Shown: in pieces, positions 56,872 through 64,000 of the stretch
Numbering within the stretch: the first letter of the stretch is position 1
How the letters are laid out: the number at the start of each line of letters is the position of its first letter
NCBI GenBank assembly: GCA_963832785.1
Contig: CAWHVF010000005.1
Span: forward strand, 868,001-932,000
From: CAWBRT01 sp963832785
GTDB taxonomy: Bacteria; Acidobacteriota; Terriglobia; Terriglobales; Acidobacteriaceae
Reading direction: 5' to 3'
DNA: 64,000 nucleotides
Notes under the pieces: model-generated
Databases searched by the model: none
The model's input: the letters and a program-made list of their open reading frames with translations, nothing else
Told to the model about the DNA's origin: nothing
Made by a program: the position numbers and the translations under genes

Positions 56872-57219
56872 TCAGATGCGGTGCGGCGTCAGCCAGCGCA
56901 GCAGGATCTGCAGCAGGGAAAGCAGCAGCGCTCCCCAGAACGCCGGGGAAAAGCCGCGCACGCTGAATCCCGGCACCAGCCAGGAAGTCACCATCAGCAT
57001 GAGGGCATTGACTACCAGCAGAAAAATGCCCAAGGTCAGGATGGTAAGCGGAAAGGTGATAATTTTAAGCACCAGGCCAAGGGTGGCGTTCACCAATCCC
57101 AGAACCAGCGCCGCCACCAGCGCCGGGAAGAAGCCGCGCACGACAAATCCGGGAATCACGCGCGCCACCACCAGCAGCAGCAGCGCGCTGGTGATCCAGT
57201 GAATGAGCAGGCGAATCAT
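56872..57219 (-). CDS. Phage-holin-4 / YvlD-like membrane protein
   Basis: This 115-residue protein has four hydrophobic helices, and its two halves repeat VIPGFVVRGFFPALVAALVL and LVPGFSVRGFSPAFWGALLL. This is the pattern of the phage holin 4-2 superfamily (YvlD). These small proteins are mostly chromosomal and of unknown function despite the name. It is convergent with the coiled-coil gene, with only 4 bp between the stops. Confidence 0.85.
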   Translation of the reverse strand: MIRLLIHWITSALLLLVVARVIPGFVVRGFFPALVAALVLGLVNATLGLVLKIITFPLTILTLGIFLLVVNALMLMVTSWLVPGFSVRGFSPAFWGALLLSLLQILLRWLTPHRI

Positions 57220-57297
57220 GTGCCTAACCTGCTCCGGTTGGAGCAGTTAATTGTACATCCGGGCGGCGGCGGGGCGGGTCCGGCTCCGGCATGGCGC

Positions 57298-57816
57298 TTA
57301 TGGCGTTTTGGGCGGCGCCGCTTTCCGCGCCAGGCCCTCCCGTTGCGCCGCCTTTTGCATGCGCTGGCGGCGCCGCAGCCGCTCATGAGCGATGAGGGCG
57401 TGCAGGTCGTAGCCGTACGGCCCGTAGCCGCGGAAGACGCGCTCATCGAACAGGCGCATGATGCCGCAGTCGTTGCACGTCTGATAGGAAAAATCGCCGT
57501 GCTCGTCGCTGACGCGCACCGGCCAGCTCATGTTGCGGTGCCAGCAGCCGCGCAGCAGCACCGCCGCCGCCGAGGCCAGCCCGGCCAGGCCGATGCCCAG
57601 CGGAAAGGCCCACTTCCATCCGGAACGCGACCCATGTTTTTTGGCCGGCTCCTGGGAAACGCGCTGTATGTGGGAGGTCTCCTCCGCTGCCGCCGAGACA
57701 GCGCTTACAGGAGGCCCTTCCGGGCTGGCGGAAGCCGCATCGTCTTTTTTCTGCTCGCCGATTCCTGGTTGATCGCCCCCTCTGGGCTGATCGTCGATTC
57801 TGCCGGGCTTTCTCAA
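57298..57816 (-). CDS. Hypothetical single-pass membrane protein with CxxC
   Basis: This 172-residue protein has an Asp/Gln/Gly/Ala-rich soluble N-terminal tail, one membrane helix (WKWAFPLGIGLAGLASAAAV) and a C-terminal domain with YQTCNDCGIMRLF and DLHALIAHERLRRRQRMQ. The CxxC may bind metal. No family is recognised. The TTG at 57816 has AAGGAG seven bases upstream, which decides the start; a longer frame to 57900 has no such site. Confidence 0.6.
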   Translation of the reverse strand: MRKPGRIDDQPRGGDQPGIGEQKKDDAASASPEGPPVSAVSAAAEETSHIQRVSQEPAKKHGSRSGWKWAFPLGIGLAGLASAAAVLLRGCWHRNMSWPVRVSDEHGDFSYQTCNDCGIMRLFDERVFRGYGPYGYDLHALIAHERLRRRQRMQKAAQREGLARKAAPPKTP

Positions 57817-57940
57817 TCCGCAACTCCTTGGCGGTAACCGCCAGCAAGTATTTTCGCGCAAAAATGAAAAAAAGGCTGCAGCGGGTGCCGGGCGCCCCAC
57901 TCAAGCCTCTGGTGCTCGAGTGGGGGTAGTTCCTACAGCT

Positions 57941-58018
57941 TGTTTCATAAATGGTTTTGAATGATTTTGGCTTTAGGAGAGAGGGGTTATCGTGGAAGCC
58001 CACGGCTTTAGCCGTGGG
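57941..58018. repeat. Left mobile-element boundary: TGTTTCATAAATGG plus stem-loop
   Basis: TGTTTCATAAATGG (57941-57954) is repeated inverted at 59656-59669. The hairpin CCCACGGC-TTTA-GCCGTGGG after GTGGAAG (57992-58018) has a counterpart at 59620-59646. This type of stem-loop resembles ends of IS200/IS605-type elements. Confidence 0.65.
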
Positions 58019-58034
58019 GACCAAGGCAGCTAAA

Positions 58035-58174
58035 GCGGCTTTACAGGCTGCTGAAAAAGTCTTTATGAGCGGAAAAAATGACTCAAAAAATGATCTCTAT
58101 GTTGTTGAATCTTCGTTGGCCATAACGGTCAAAATTACTACTCTGGTTCCTTTTTCAGCAGCCTGTTTAGCCGC
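58035..58174. mobile_element. Miniature element (about 140 bp) with IS1182-like inverted ends
   Basis: ACAGGCTGCTGAAAAAG (58043-58059) is perfectly repeated inverted as CTTTTTCAGCAGCCTGT (58150-58166). The match extends outward to GCGGCT with two mismatches. The ends resemble those of IS1182-type elements; inside there is no gene. Confidence 0.75.
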
Positions 58175-58210
58175 CGTGGCGACCTATCCACAGTGATTTC
58201 ATGACGAGAT

Positions 58211-58272
58211 CGGCTCCTGGCCGAGTACATTGGTTGTCGCTGAACAAGACCAAGGCTCGGGGACAGGAGCCG
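58211..58272 (+). ncRNA. Structured leader of the IS110 transposase (candidate bridge-RNA part)
   Basis: CGGCTCCTG (58211-58219) pairs with CAGGAGCCG (58264-58272), CCGAG with CTCGG inside, and TTGGT (58230-58234) with ACCAA (58249-58253). The AGGAG ribosome site lies in the outer stem 5 bases before the ATG. IS110-group elements encode a bridge RNA in this 5' non-coding end, so this could be part of it; a simple ribosome-site hairpin is the alternative. Confidence 0.45.
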
Positions 58273-58274
58273 AC

Positions 58275-59313
58275 ATGTTGATTATAGGCTGCGATTATCA
58301 CCCGAGGTTTCAGCAAATCGCATTTGTGAATACGGAGACAGGAGAATGCGGTGAGCGGCGGTTGGAACACAACGGGGAGGCGGAGCAGTTCTACCGTTCA
58401 CTGGCGGGCCAGGTGGTGCGGGTTGGGATGGAAGCCAGTGGGCACTCGCGTTGGTTCGAGCGCTTACTGGCGGAGTTGGGACAGGAGTTATGGGTTGGCG
58501 ATCCGGCCAAGATTCGGGCGGCCGCCACGCGCAAGCAGAAGACCGACCGGCGGGATGCCGAGCATATCTTGCAGCTGTTGCTCAGCGGGCAGTTTGCCCA
58601 GCCTGCGCATCTGGGTACCGACAGCGGCGCAGCGCGACGCACGGCAGTTGGTGATACACCGGCACCGCTTAGTGCAGATGCGGACGCGGGTGAAGAACCA
58701 GTTGCGGGCGATTGCGCTGAACGAAGGCCTGGGGCGCAGGCCAGGGCTGTGGAGCAAGCCGGGGCAGGAGCAGTTTCGGGCGCTGGTGTTGCCGGCGTGG
58801 ACGGCGCAACGGCGGCAGGACAATCTGGAACTGCTGGCCGAGCTAGAACGGCGCACCACCCCGCTGGACCAGGCGGTGGAGCAGGAAGGGGCGCGGCGGC
58901 CGGAGGTGGCACGCTTGCAGACGCATCCCGGAGTCGGTCCGATCACGGCGCTGGCCTTCGTGCTGACGATCGGCGATCCGACGCGCTTCCGCTGCGGCAA
59001 GCAGGTGGCCAGCTACCTCGGCCTGACCCCCGCCGAGGACAGCTCGGGCGGGCGGCAACGGCTGGGGCACATCAGCAAGCAAGGCAACGCCTTGTTGCGG
59101 GGGCTGCTGGTCGAGGCGGCGCATGCGACCGCCCAGCACGAGCCCGAGTTGGGGCGGTGCTACCGGAGACTGGCGATGAAGAAGAACCGCGCCATTGCCG
59201 CCGTAGCCGTGGCCCGCAAGCTGGCGGTGCGGTTGTGGTGGATGTGGAATCGCGGAGTAGGCTATGAAAGCTTCGCGAATTCCGGTTCGCATGCAGGGGG
59301 AAGTCCGGTTTAG
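58275..59313 (+). pseudogene. IS110-family transposase (DEDD), one frameshift
   Basis: The N-terminal RuvC-like domain has MLIIGCDYHPRFQ, GMEASGHSRWFERLL and KTDRRDAEHILQLL, giving the Asp, Glu and Asp-Asp ligands. The C-terminal Tnp-20 domain has LQTHPGVGPITALAF, GKQVASYLGLTPAEDSSGGR and GHISKQGNALLRGLLVEAA with the Ser nucleophile region. The two parts are in different frames, changing near 58610; the second frame continues QRDARQLVIHRHRLVQMRTR to the TAG at 59313. The tail ending GSHAGGSPV is typical of the family. About 345 residues when corrected. Confidence 0.85.
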
Positions 59314-59619
59314 CCGGTGGGGTGAAGTTGATCCCCGACACAGTGATTGGACACCCTGCCTCCCTTGAGAGCAAGGGAGTTTGAAACAGGAATCATGGTA
59401 CCCGCGCGGCGGGATCGAATACATGGCTGGTGGGACCGGGTCGTCCCACACAACGATCACGAGGCGAGCCTTGGTCGGCAAAGCAAAAGCAACAGCAACA
59501 CCAAAACCAAAACCGCTGGGGAAGAGGAAAAACAAAACCCCACCCCCGCGCCAAGGTGTGCTTGACAGCGGAGATCTCGTCATACACGCCTAAAGGCGCA
59601 CCCCACTGGACCGTTGTTT
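59314..59619. other. Non-coding tail of the IS110 region
   Basis: No gene is supported. The stretch includes CTCCCTTGAGAGCAAGGGAG (59360-59379), a perfect dyad, and an A/C-rich run (AAAAGCAACAGCAACACCAA) that looks like low-complexity sequence. The element's right end probably lies here but cannot be fixed. Confidence 0.45.
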
Positions 59620-59669
59620 CCCACGCCTGAAGGCGTGGGCTTCCACCGGCTAACTCCATTTATGAAACA
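59620..59669. repeat. Right mobile-element boundary: stem-loop plus CCATTTATGAAACA
   Basis: CCCACGCC-TGAA-GGCGTGGG followed by CTTCCAC (59620-59646), then CCATTTATGAAACA (59656-59669). Both are inverted counterparts of 57941-58018, and the stem differs from it by paired, compensatory changes. Confidence 0.65.
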
Positions 59670-59742
59670 CGCTCTAGGACTTACGAGCCTTTTGCGCGGT
59701 GCCCCGCATCTGTCGCAGCAGAGTGGGGCTTTTGCGCTGGAT

Positions 59743-59779
59743 CTAAAGGTCGTACTTCTTCATCAGGTGCCGAAAGTTG
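59743..59779 (-). repeat. Duplicated tail of pilR (last 11 codons)
   Basis: CTAAAGGTCGTACTTCTTCA and the next 17 bases nearly repeat 59889-59925, the end of pilR. It would encode FRHLMKKYDL and a stop. Upstream coding sequence does not continue as a helix-turn-helix, so it is a remnant. Confidence 0.7.
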
Positions 59780-59888
59780 AGGCGTTTTCGAGGCGTGAGG
59801 CGCAAAGCGCCGGGAGCCTCGATCCGAAATCCTGAGCGAAGCGAAAGACCTCTCGCCAACGGAATCCCGGGCGATCCCATTCCCCAAT

Positions 59889-61274
59889 CTAAAGGTCGTA
59901 CTTCTTCATCAGATGGCGAAAACTGCGATAGCTGAGCTTGAGGATTTCGGCGGCGCGGGTCTGCACGCCCTGGGAGCGGCGCAGGGCCGACTGCAGCAGC
60001 GAGCGCTCGACCTCGGCGATGTAGCGTTCCATGTCCAGGCCGTCAGTGGGCAGGGCGACTCCGGGAGCGCCTCCGGCGTTGGCGGCAGCGGCGGCGGCCC
60101 GCGCCTTGGCGCGCTCGGCGGGCAGCTCCACCCGCAGCAGTTCGTCGTCGCCGGCGTGCATGGCCACGGCGCGCTCGATGGTGTTCTCCAGCACGCGCAC
60201 GTTGCCGGGCCAATCGTACCCGAGCAGCAAATCGAGCGACTCGGGCGCGATCTCGCGCAGGCGCTTGCCCATCTGGTGGGCGAACTTCTTGAGGAAGTGG
60301 TTGGCCAGCAGCACCACGTCGTCGCCGCGCTCGCGCAGCGGAGGCACGTCGATGGGAATGACGCGCAGGCGGTAGTAAAGGTCTTCGCGGAACTGCCCTT
60401 CGGCCACCAGCGCGTCCAGGTCCTTGTTGGTGGCGGCGATGACGCGCACGTCCACCGGGGCTTCGCGCCCGCCGCCCACCGGACGCACGGAACGCTCCTG
60501 CAGCACGCGCAGCAGTTTGACCTGCATGCTCAGCGACATCTCGCTGATCTCGTCGAGGAAGATGGCGCCGGCGCTGGCCAGCTCGAACAGGCCGCGCTTG
60601 TTCTGGGTGGCCCCGGTGAAAGCCCCCTTGACGTAGCCGAACAGCTCACTTTCCAGCAGGGTTTCGGGGAAGGCGCCGCAGTTGACCGAGACGAAGGGCT
60701 CGGAGCCGCGCGCCGAGCAGGCGTGAATGGCGCGGGCCACCAGTTCCTTGCCCGTGCCGCTCTCGCCGGTAATGATGACGGTGCTGTTGGTGCCGGCAAC
60801 GGTTTTGATCAGCGTCTTCAGGTCCTGCATTACCTGGCTTTCGCCGACAATGTTATCGAGCGAGTTGTGAGCCGCCGCGTCGCGCTTTAGGGCAATGTTC
60901 TGCTGGCGGAGCGATATCTTTGTCATCGCCCCTTCGACTTGCGCCTGCACATCGGTGGGAAGATTGCCGCTCTTGGATATGTAAGCCGCTCCGGCTTTGC
61001 GCGCCTGGACCGAGGTCTCACGATCGTCAACGGCGGTGATGACGATCACCTCGGTTTCGGGCGAGACGCGGCGCGCGTATTGCAGCACGTCGATGCCGCT
61101 GATATCGGGCATGCGGATATCGGTGACGATGACGTCGTACATGGCGCTGTCGATCCGCTGAATTGCCTGGCCGCCGGAGGTCACCGTCTCGACGTGGTGG
61201 CCTTCCTGGCGCAGCGCGATCTCCAGCATGGTGCAGATGGAACGCTCGTCATCGCAAACAAGAATGTTGCCCAT
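59889..61274 (-). CDS. pilR: Sigma-54-dependent response regulator (PilR type)
   Basis: This 461-residue NtrC-family activator has a receiver domain (1-120) with phospho-Asp52 in IVTDIRMPD and Lys101. The AAA+ domain has Walker A GESGTGKE (170-177), the sigma54-contacting GAFTGA (217-222) and FREDLYYRLRVIPIDVPPLRER. A Fis-type helix-turn-helix (RAAEILKLSYRSFRHLMKKYD) ends the protein. Such regulators turn on pilin genes with RNA polymerase-sigma54. It lies downstream of pilS and pilC, the typical type IV pilus order, which supports the assignment. Confidence 0.92.
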   Translation of the reverse strand: MGNILVCDDERSICTMLEIALRQEGHHVETVTSGGQAIQRIDSAMYDVIVTDIRMPDISGIDVLQYARRVSPETEVIVITAVDDRETSVQARKAGAAYISKSGNLPTDVQAQVEGAMTKISLRQQNIALKRDAAAHNSLDNIVGESQVMQDLKTLIKTVAGTNSTVIITGESGTGKELVARAIHACSARGSEPFVSVNCGAFPETLLESELFGYVKGAFTGATQNKRGLFELASAGAIFLDEISEMSLSMQVKLLRVLQERSVRPVGGGREAPVDVRVIAATNKDLDALVAEGQFREDLYYRLRVIPIDVPPLRERGDDVVLLANHFLKKFAHQMGKRLREIAPESLDLLLGYDWPGNVRVLENTIERAVAMHAGDDELLRVELPAERAKARAAAAAANAGGAPGVALPTDGLDMERYIAEVERSLLQSALRRSQGVQTRAAEILKLSYRSFRHLMKKYDL

Positions 61275-61359
61275 ACGGCTTACCTCTTTTCCGCTACCGG
61301 CTCAATCCGGGAGGCGGCGCCGGCCGCTCCGCAAATCGAATTGACCGGTATTCCCTTCT

Positions 61360-63059
61360 TCAGGCCTTGGCGGCCCGCGCCGGGGCCGGAGCGGTGGCCG
61401 GCTCATCGGCGCGCAAAAACGTCAGCACGAACTCGGAGCCGGTTCCCAGCTCGGAGCGCACCAGAATCTTCGCCTGGTGCGCCTGTAAAATCTGGTAGAC
61501 GAGCGCCAGCCCCAGTCCCGTGCCGCCCTCGAAATTCGACTGGAAGGGCTCGAACATGCTCTCCATCTGCTTGGGAGAGATGCCCGGGCCGCTGTCGGCG
61601 AAGCTCACAACCCAGCTCGTCTGGTTGGCGAACAGCTCGACCATGACCGCGTCCGGAGCCTGGCTCTTGCCGGCCGCGGGCGCCCCGCCGGCAGCGGCCT
61701 CGATGCCGGACAGCGCCCGGCGCTGGCCGATGGCGCGCACAGCGTTGTTGCAGATATTCCAGAAGACCTGCCGGAGCTTGTCGGAGTCGCCGACGGTGCA
61801 GGCGTGTTCGACGGCAAATTTGCGCCGGATCTCCACCTTATGTTCGGGCGCGTTTTCCAGCAGCGTCAGGGTATCTTCCAGCAGCAGGACCAGGTCGACC
61901 GTCCGCATCTGGTATTTCTTTTCGCGCGAATAGGTAAGGAAGTCGCTAATGATGTTGTTCAGGCGTCCCGACTCGCGGGTCACGACCTCGACCAGAGCGC
62001 GCTGATCTTCGTTCAGGGCGGCGATGGAAGCCAGTAGTTTGACCGAACCGGCAATCGAAGAGAGCGGATTGCGGATTTCGTGGGCGATGCCCGCCGCCAA
62101 TCGTCCCACCGCAGCCAGGCGGTCGCGCAGGCGCACCTCGCGCTCCAGGCGCTTCAACATCGTCAGATCGTCGAAGAGATAGACATAGCCGACCGCGCCG
62201 CTGTCCCTGTAGGTCAGGGTAGAGATGATCATGTCGAAGGTGCGCTCCACTCCCGAGGTCCCGGTGTGGATTTCATAATGGTGCCCGGCCTTCTCCGGCG
62301 CCGGCAGGCGGTCGAGAAACAGGTCCTGTATGGCGCGCCCTTCGGGGTTTTCCAGCTCAAGCAGGTCGCGGGCGGAGCGGTTCACCAGCTTGATCCGGCC
62401 GGCCAAGTCGGTGGTGATCAGGCCGCTGGAGATCGAGTTGACGATGTTCTCGTGCACCGCCTGCAGGCTCTCCAGGGCGCCGCTCTTGGAGCGCAGCTCG
62501 TGTCCCACCTGGCGCAGGCGGTTGCTTAGCCGCACCGCCAAATAGGCCACGGTGATGTAGGCAAACAGGTTGATCAGGATGACATCTGCAGCGAGCGCAG
62601 GTCGGAGCGCGTGGTGGAGAAGGAGGGCACGAGATTGAAGTGCACCACCTCCAGGGTGCCGCCAAGCAGGATGAAGCTGAGGGCGGCCGTCAGGTAGGCC
62701 CACCGCGGCGAGAGCAGCACGCTGGCTACGATGATGATCAGCGGATAAAGCGAATTGAAAGAGGTGTCGACTCCGCCGGTAACGTAAACCACGGCGGTGG
62801 CGCAGGTCAGATCGGCCAGCACCTGGAACCTGGCTTGGAAGCTGTAATTGTCCCAAGTCCATATCAGCACGATGTGCACGGCGGAGACGGCGTACCAGAA
62901 CAGCATGACGCCCACGAAAATGGCCTGGTTGACGTTGGTGACGGTCAGGGTGGTAAGCGCCAGCTCGATCACCAGTACGAAGGTGATGACGATGACGCGG
63001 ACCTTCACCAGCCATTCCAGCCAGGTCCGTTCGCTGAAGGTTTTGGCCGTACTTTGCAC
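61360..63059 (-). CDS. pilS: Sensor histidine kinase (PilS type), one frameshift
   Basis: The N-terminal half (from GTG 63059) has about six membrane helices (VRVIVITFVLVIELALTTLT, VGVMLFWYAVSAVHIVLIW, LIIIVASVLL). The frame changes near 62585. The remainder continues VILINLFAYITVAYLAVRL, a PAS domain (NIVNSISSGLITTDLAGRI), the His box AAGIAHEIRNPLSSIAGS and an ATPase domain (DSDKLRQVFWNICNNAVRAI, DSGPGI, FEGGTGLGLALV). It would phosphorylate PilR. The GTG start follows a GGAG. Confidence 0.88.
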
Positions 63060-63157
63060 CGCTCCACTCCACTAGGGCAGTTCCGCAGTTGCTGCCTCCG
63101 CCCCGAGGGGCCATATCCAATGGCGCACGTGCTGCGGCGCATCTGGCGCGCCGCCGC

Positions 63158-64000
63158 TCAACCGGCGAGCTTGCTGATCATGCTGAACAGCGGCATGTAA
63201 AGCGAGATGACGATGCCGCCGACGGTCACGCCCAGAAAGCCGATCAGCATGGGTTCCAGCAGGGTGAGCAGGTTCTTGGTGGCGATGTCGACTTCATCTT
63301 CATAAAAGTCGGCGATCTTCTGCAGCATGTTGTCCATGGCGCCGGTGGCCTCGCCCACGCCGATCATCTGGATCACCATGTTGGGGAACAGCTTGCTTTC
63401 GCGCAGCGGATCGACGATGGTGCGGCCCTGCTCGATGGACCTGCGCACGTTCAGCAATGCCGCCTGCACCACGGCATTGCCCGAGGTGCGGCCGGTAACC
63501 AGCAGGCCTTCCAGAATCGGCACGCCGGAAGTTATCAGCGTTCCCAGGGTGCGGGTAAAGCGGGCCACGGCGATTTTCAGCAGCAGGTCGCCGAAGACCG
63601 GCAGTTTCAGCAGTATCCGGTCGGTGGCTATCCGCCCCTCGGGGGCCTTGCGGATTTGCTTGATGACCACTACGAGGATGACGATGCCGCCGATGATCAT
63701 CCACCAGAAATTGCCGATGAAACGGCTCATGTCGATGACGAACTTGGTCGAGGCCGGCAGCGGCACCCCCAGCCCGGCGAACATGTTGGCGAAGATGGGA
63801 ACCACGAACTTCAGCAGTGCGCCCACGACCAGCACGGCGATGGTGATGACCGATACCGGGTAGATGAGGGCCGACTTGACGGCCTGCCGCATTTTCGTGA
63901 TTTTTTCGATGTAGATGGCGAGCCGCTGCAGAATGGTGTCGAGAATGCCGCCGGTCTCGCCCGCCTCGATCATGTTGGTGGACAGATCGTCGAAAATCTT
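63158..64000 (-). CDS. pilC: Type IV pilus inner-membrane platform protein PilC, 5' end outside window
   Basis: The visible 280 residues carry the C-terminal type II secretion F domain: NMIEAGETGGILDTILQRLA and ALIYPVSVITIAVLVVGALLKFVVPIF. A cytoplasmic loop follows (LLKLPVFGDLLLKIAVARFTRTL), then GVGEATGAMDNMLQKIADFYEDEVD and a final hairpin (LEPMLIGFLGVTVGGIVISLYMPLFSMI). PilC anchors the pilus machine in the inner membrane. The gene reads out of the window at 64000. Confidence 0.92.
   Translation of the reverse strand, partial: KIFDDLSTNMIEAGETGGILDTILQRLAIYIEKITKMRQAVKSALIYPVSVITIAVLVVGALLKFVVPIFANMFAGLGVPLPASTKFVIDMSRFIGNFWWMIIGGIVILVVVIKQIRKAPEGRIATDRILLKLPVFGDLLLKIAVARFTRTLGTLITSGVPILEGLLVTGRTSGNAVVQAALLNVRRSIEQGRTIVDPLRESKLFPNMVIQMIGVGEATGAMDNMLQKIADFYEDEVDIATKNLLTLLEPMLIGFLGVTVGGIVISLYMPLFSMISKLAG

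Overview
The window is a 64 kb stretch of GC-rich chromosome from a Gram-negative bacterium. It has a TolC/RND efflux operon, type IV pilus genes, murA and many exported proteins. Gene content and intergenic style (a receiver/PEP-synthase-like fusion, DUF1638 beside a homocysteine methyltransferase, a penicillin-acylase-family enzyme, many short palindromic repeats) suggest Acidobacteriota. That assignment is an inference; no rRNA or tRNA gene was found to test it.

Layout. 1-4.8 kb: DHH phosphoesterase (cut by the window edge), zinc-ribbon membrane protein, Fur regulator, penicillin acylase. 5.0-6.1 kb: an IS630 element inserted in a miniature repeat element. 6.2-9.6 kb: glycolytic pair eno and gpmI, with a four-helix-bundle gene bracketed by inverted heptamer arrays between them. 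9.9-16.6 kb: exported proteins, a B3/B4-domain protein, a PQQ-type sugar dehydrogenase and a membrane pyrophosphatase. 17-22 kb: M20 peptidase, DUF347 membrane protein, YyaL-type thioredoxin-fold protein. 22-29 kb: RND permease, adaptor and TolC operon. 29-37.6 kb: MBL hydrolase, atypical SDR, MscS channel, glycerate kinase coupled to an alpha/beta hydrolase, second M20 peptidase. 37.6-42.4 kb: receiver-like/PEP-synthase fusion, then DUF1638 and a homocysteine S-methyltransferase. 43-49 kb: two MFS carriers, class III aminotransferase, murA. 49-57.8 kb: serine hydrolase, isochorismatase-like hydrolase, bifunctional methyltransferase/MTHFR, lipoprotein, DedA and small proteins. 57.9-59.7 kb: nested mobile DNA around an IS110 transposase. 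59.9-64 kb: pilR, pilS and pilC.

Four repeat families run through the intergenic DNA. (1) Inverted arrays of degenerate 7-8 bp units, always GATT-type on the left and AATC-type on the right, enclose a spacer of 13 bp up to a whole gene or element. (2) A roughly 150-190 bp element ends in GTCATGCTGAGC and its complement. (3) A hairpin has a 13-bp CCCCACATCTGCC-type stem and a 7-nt loop. (4) Hairpins resembling IS200/IS605 ends have compensatory stem changes. The most interesting pattern is family 1 with the four-helix-bundle gene as cargo, because the same protein family lives inside stem-loop intervening sequences of 23S rRNA genes.

Several genes that should be essential (gpmI, murA) and others (pilS, an M20 peptidase, the IS110 transposase) carry single-base frameshifts. 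They are most simply read as sequencing or assembly indels, so they are annotated as whole genes with the shift noted.
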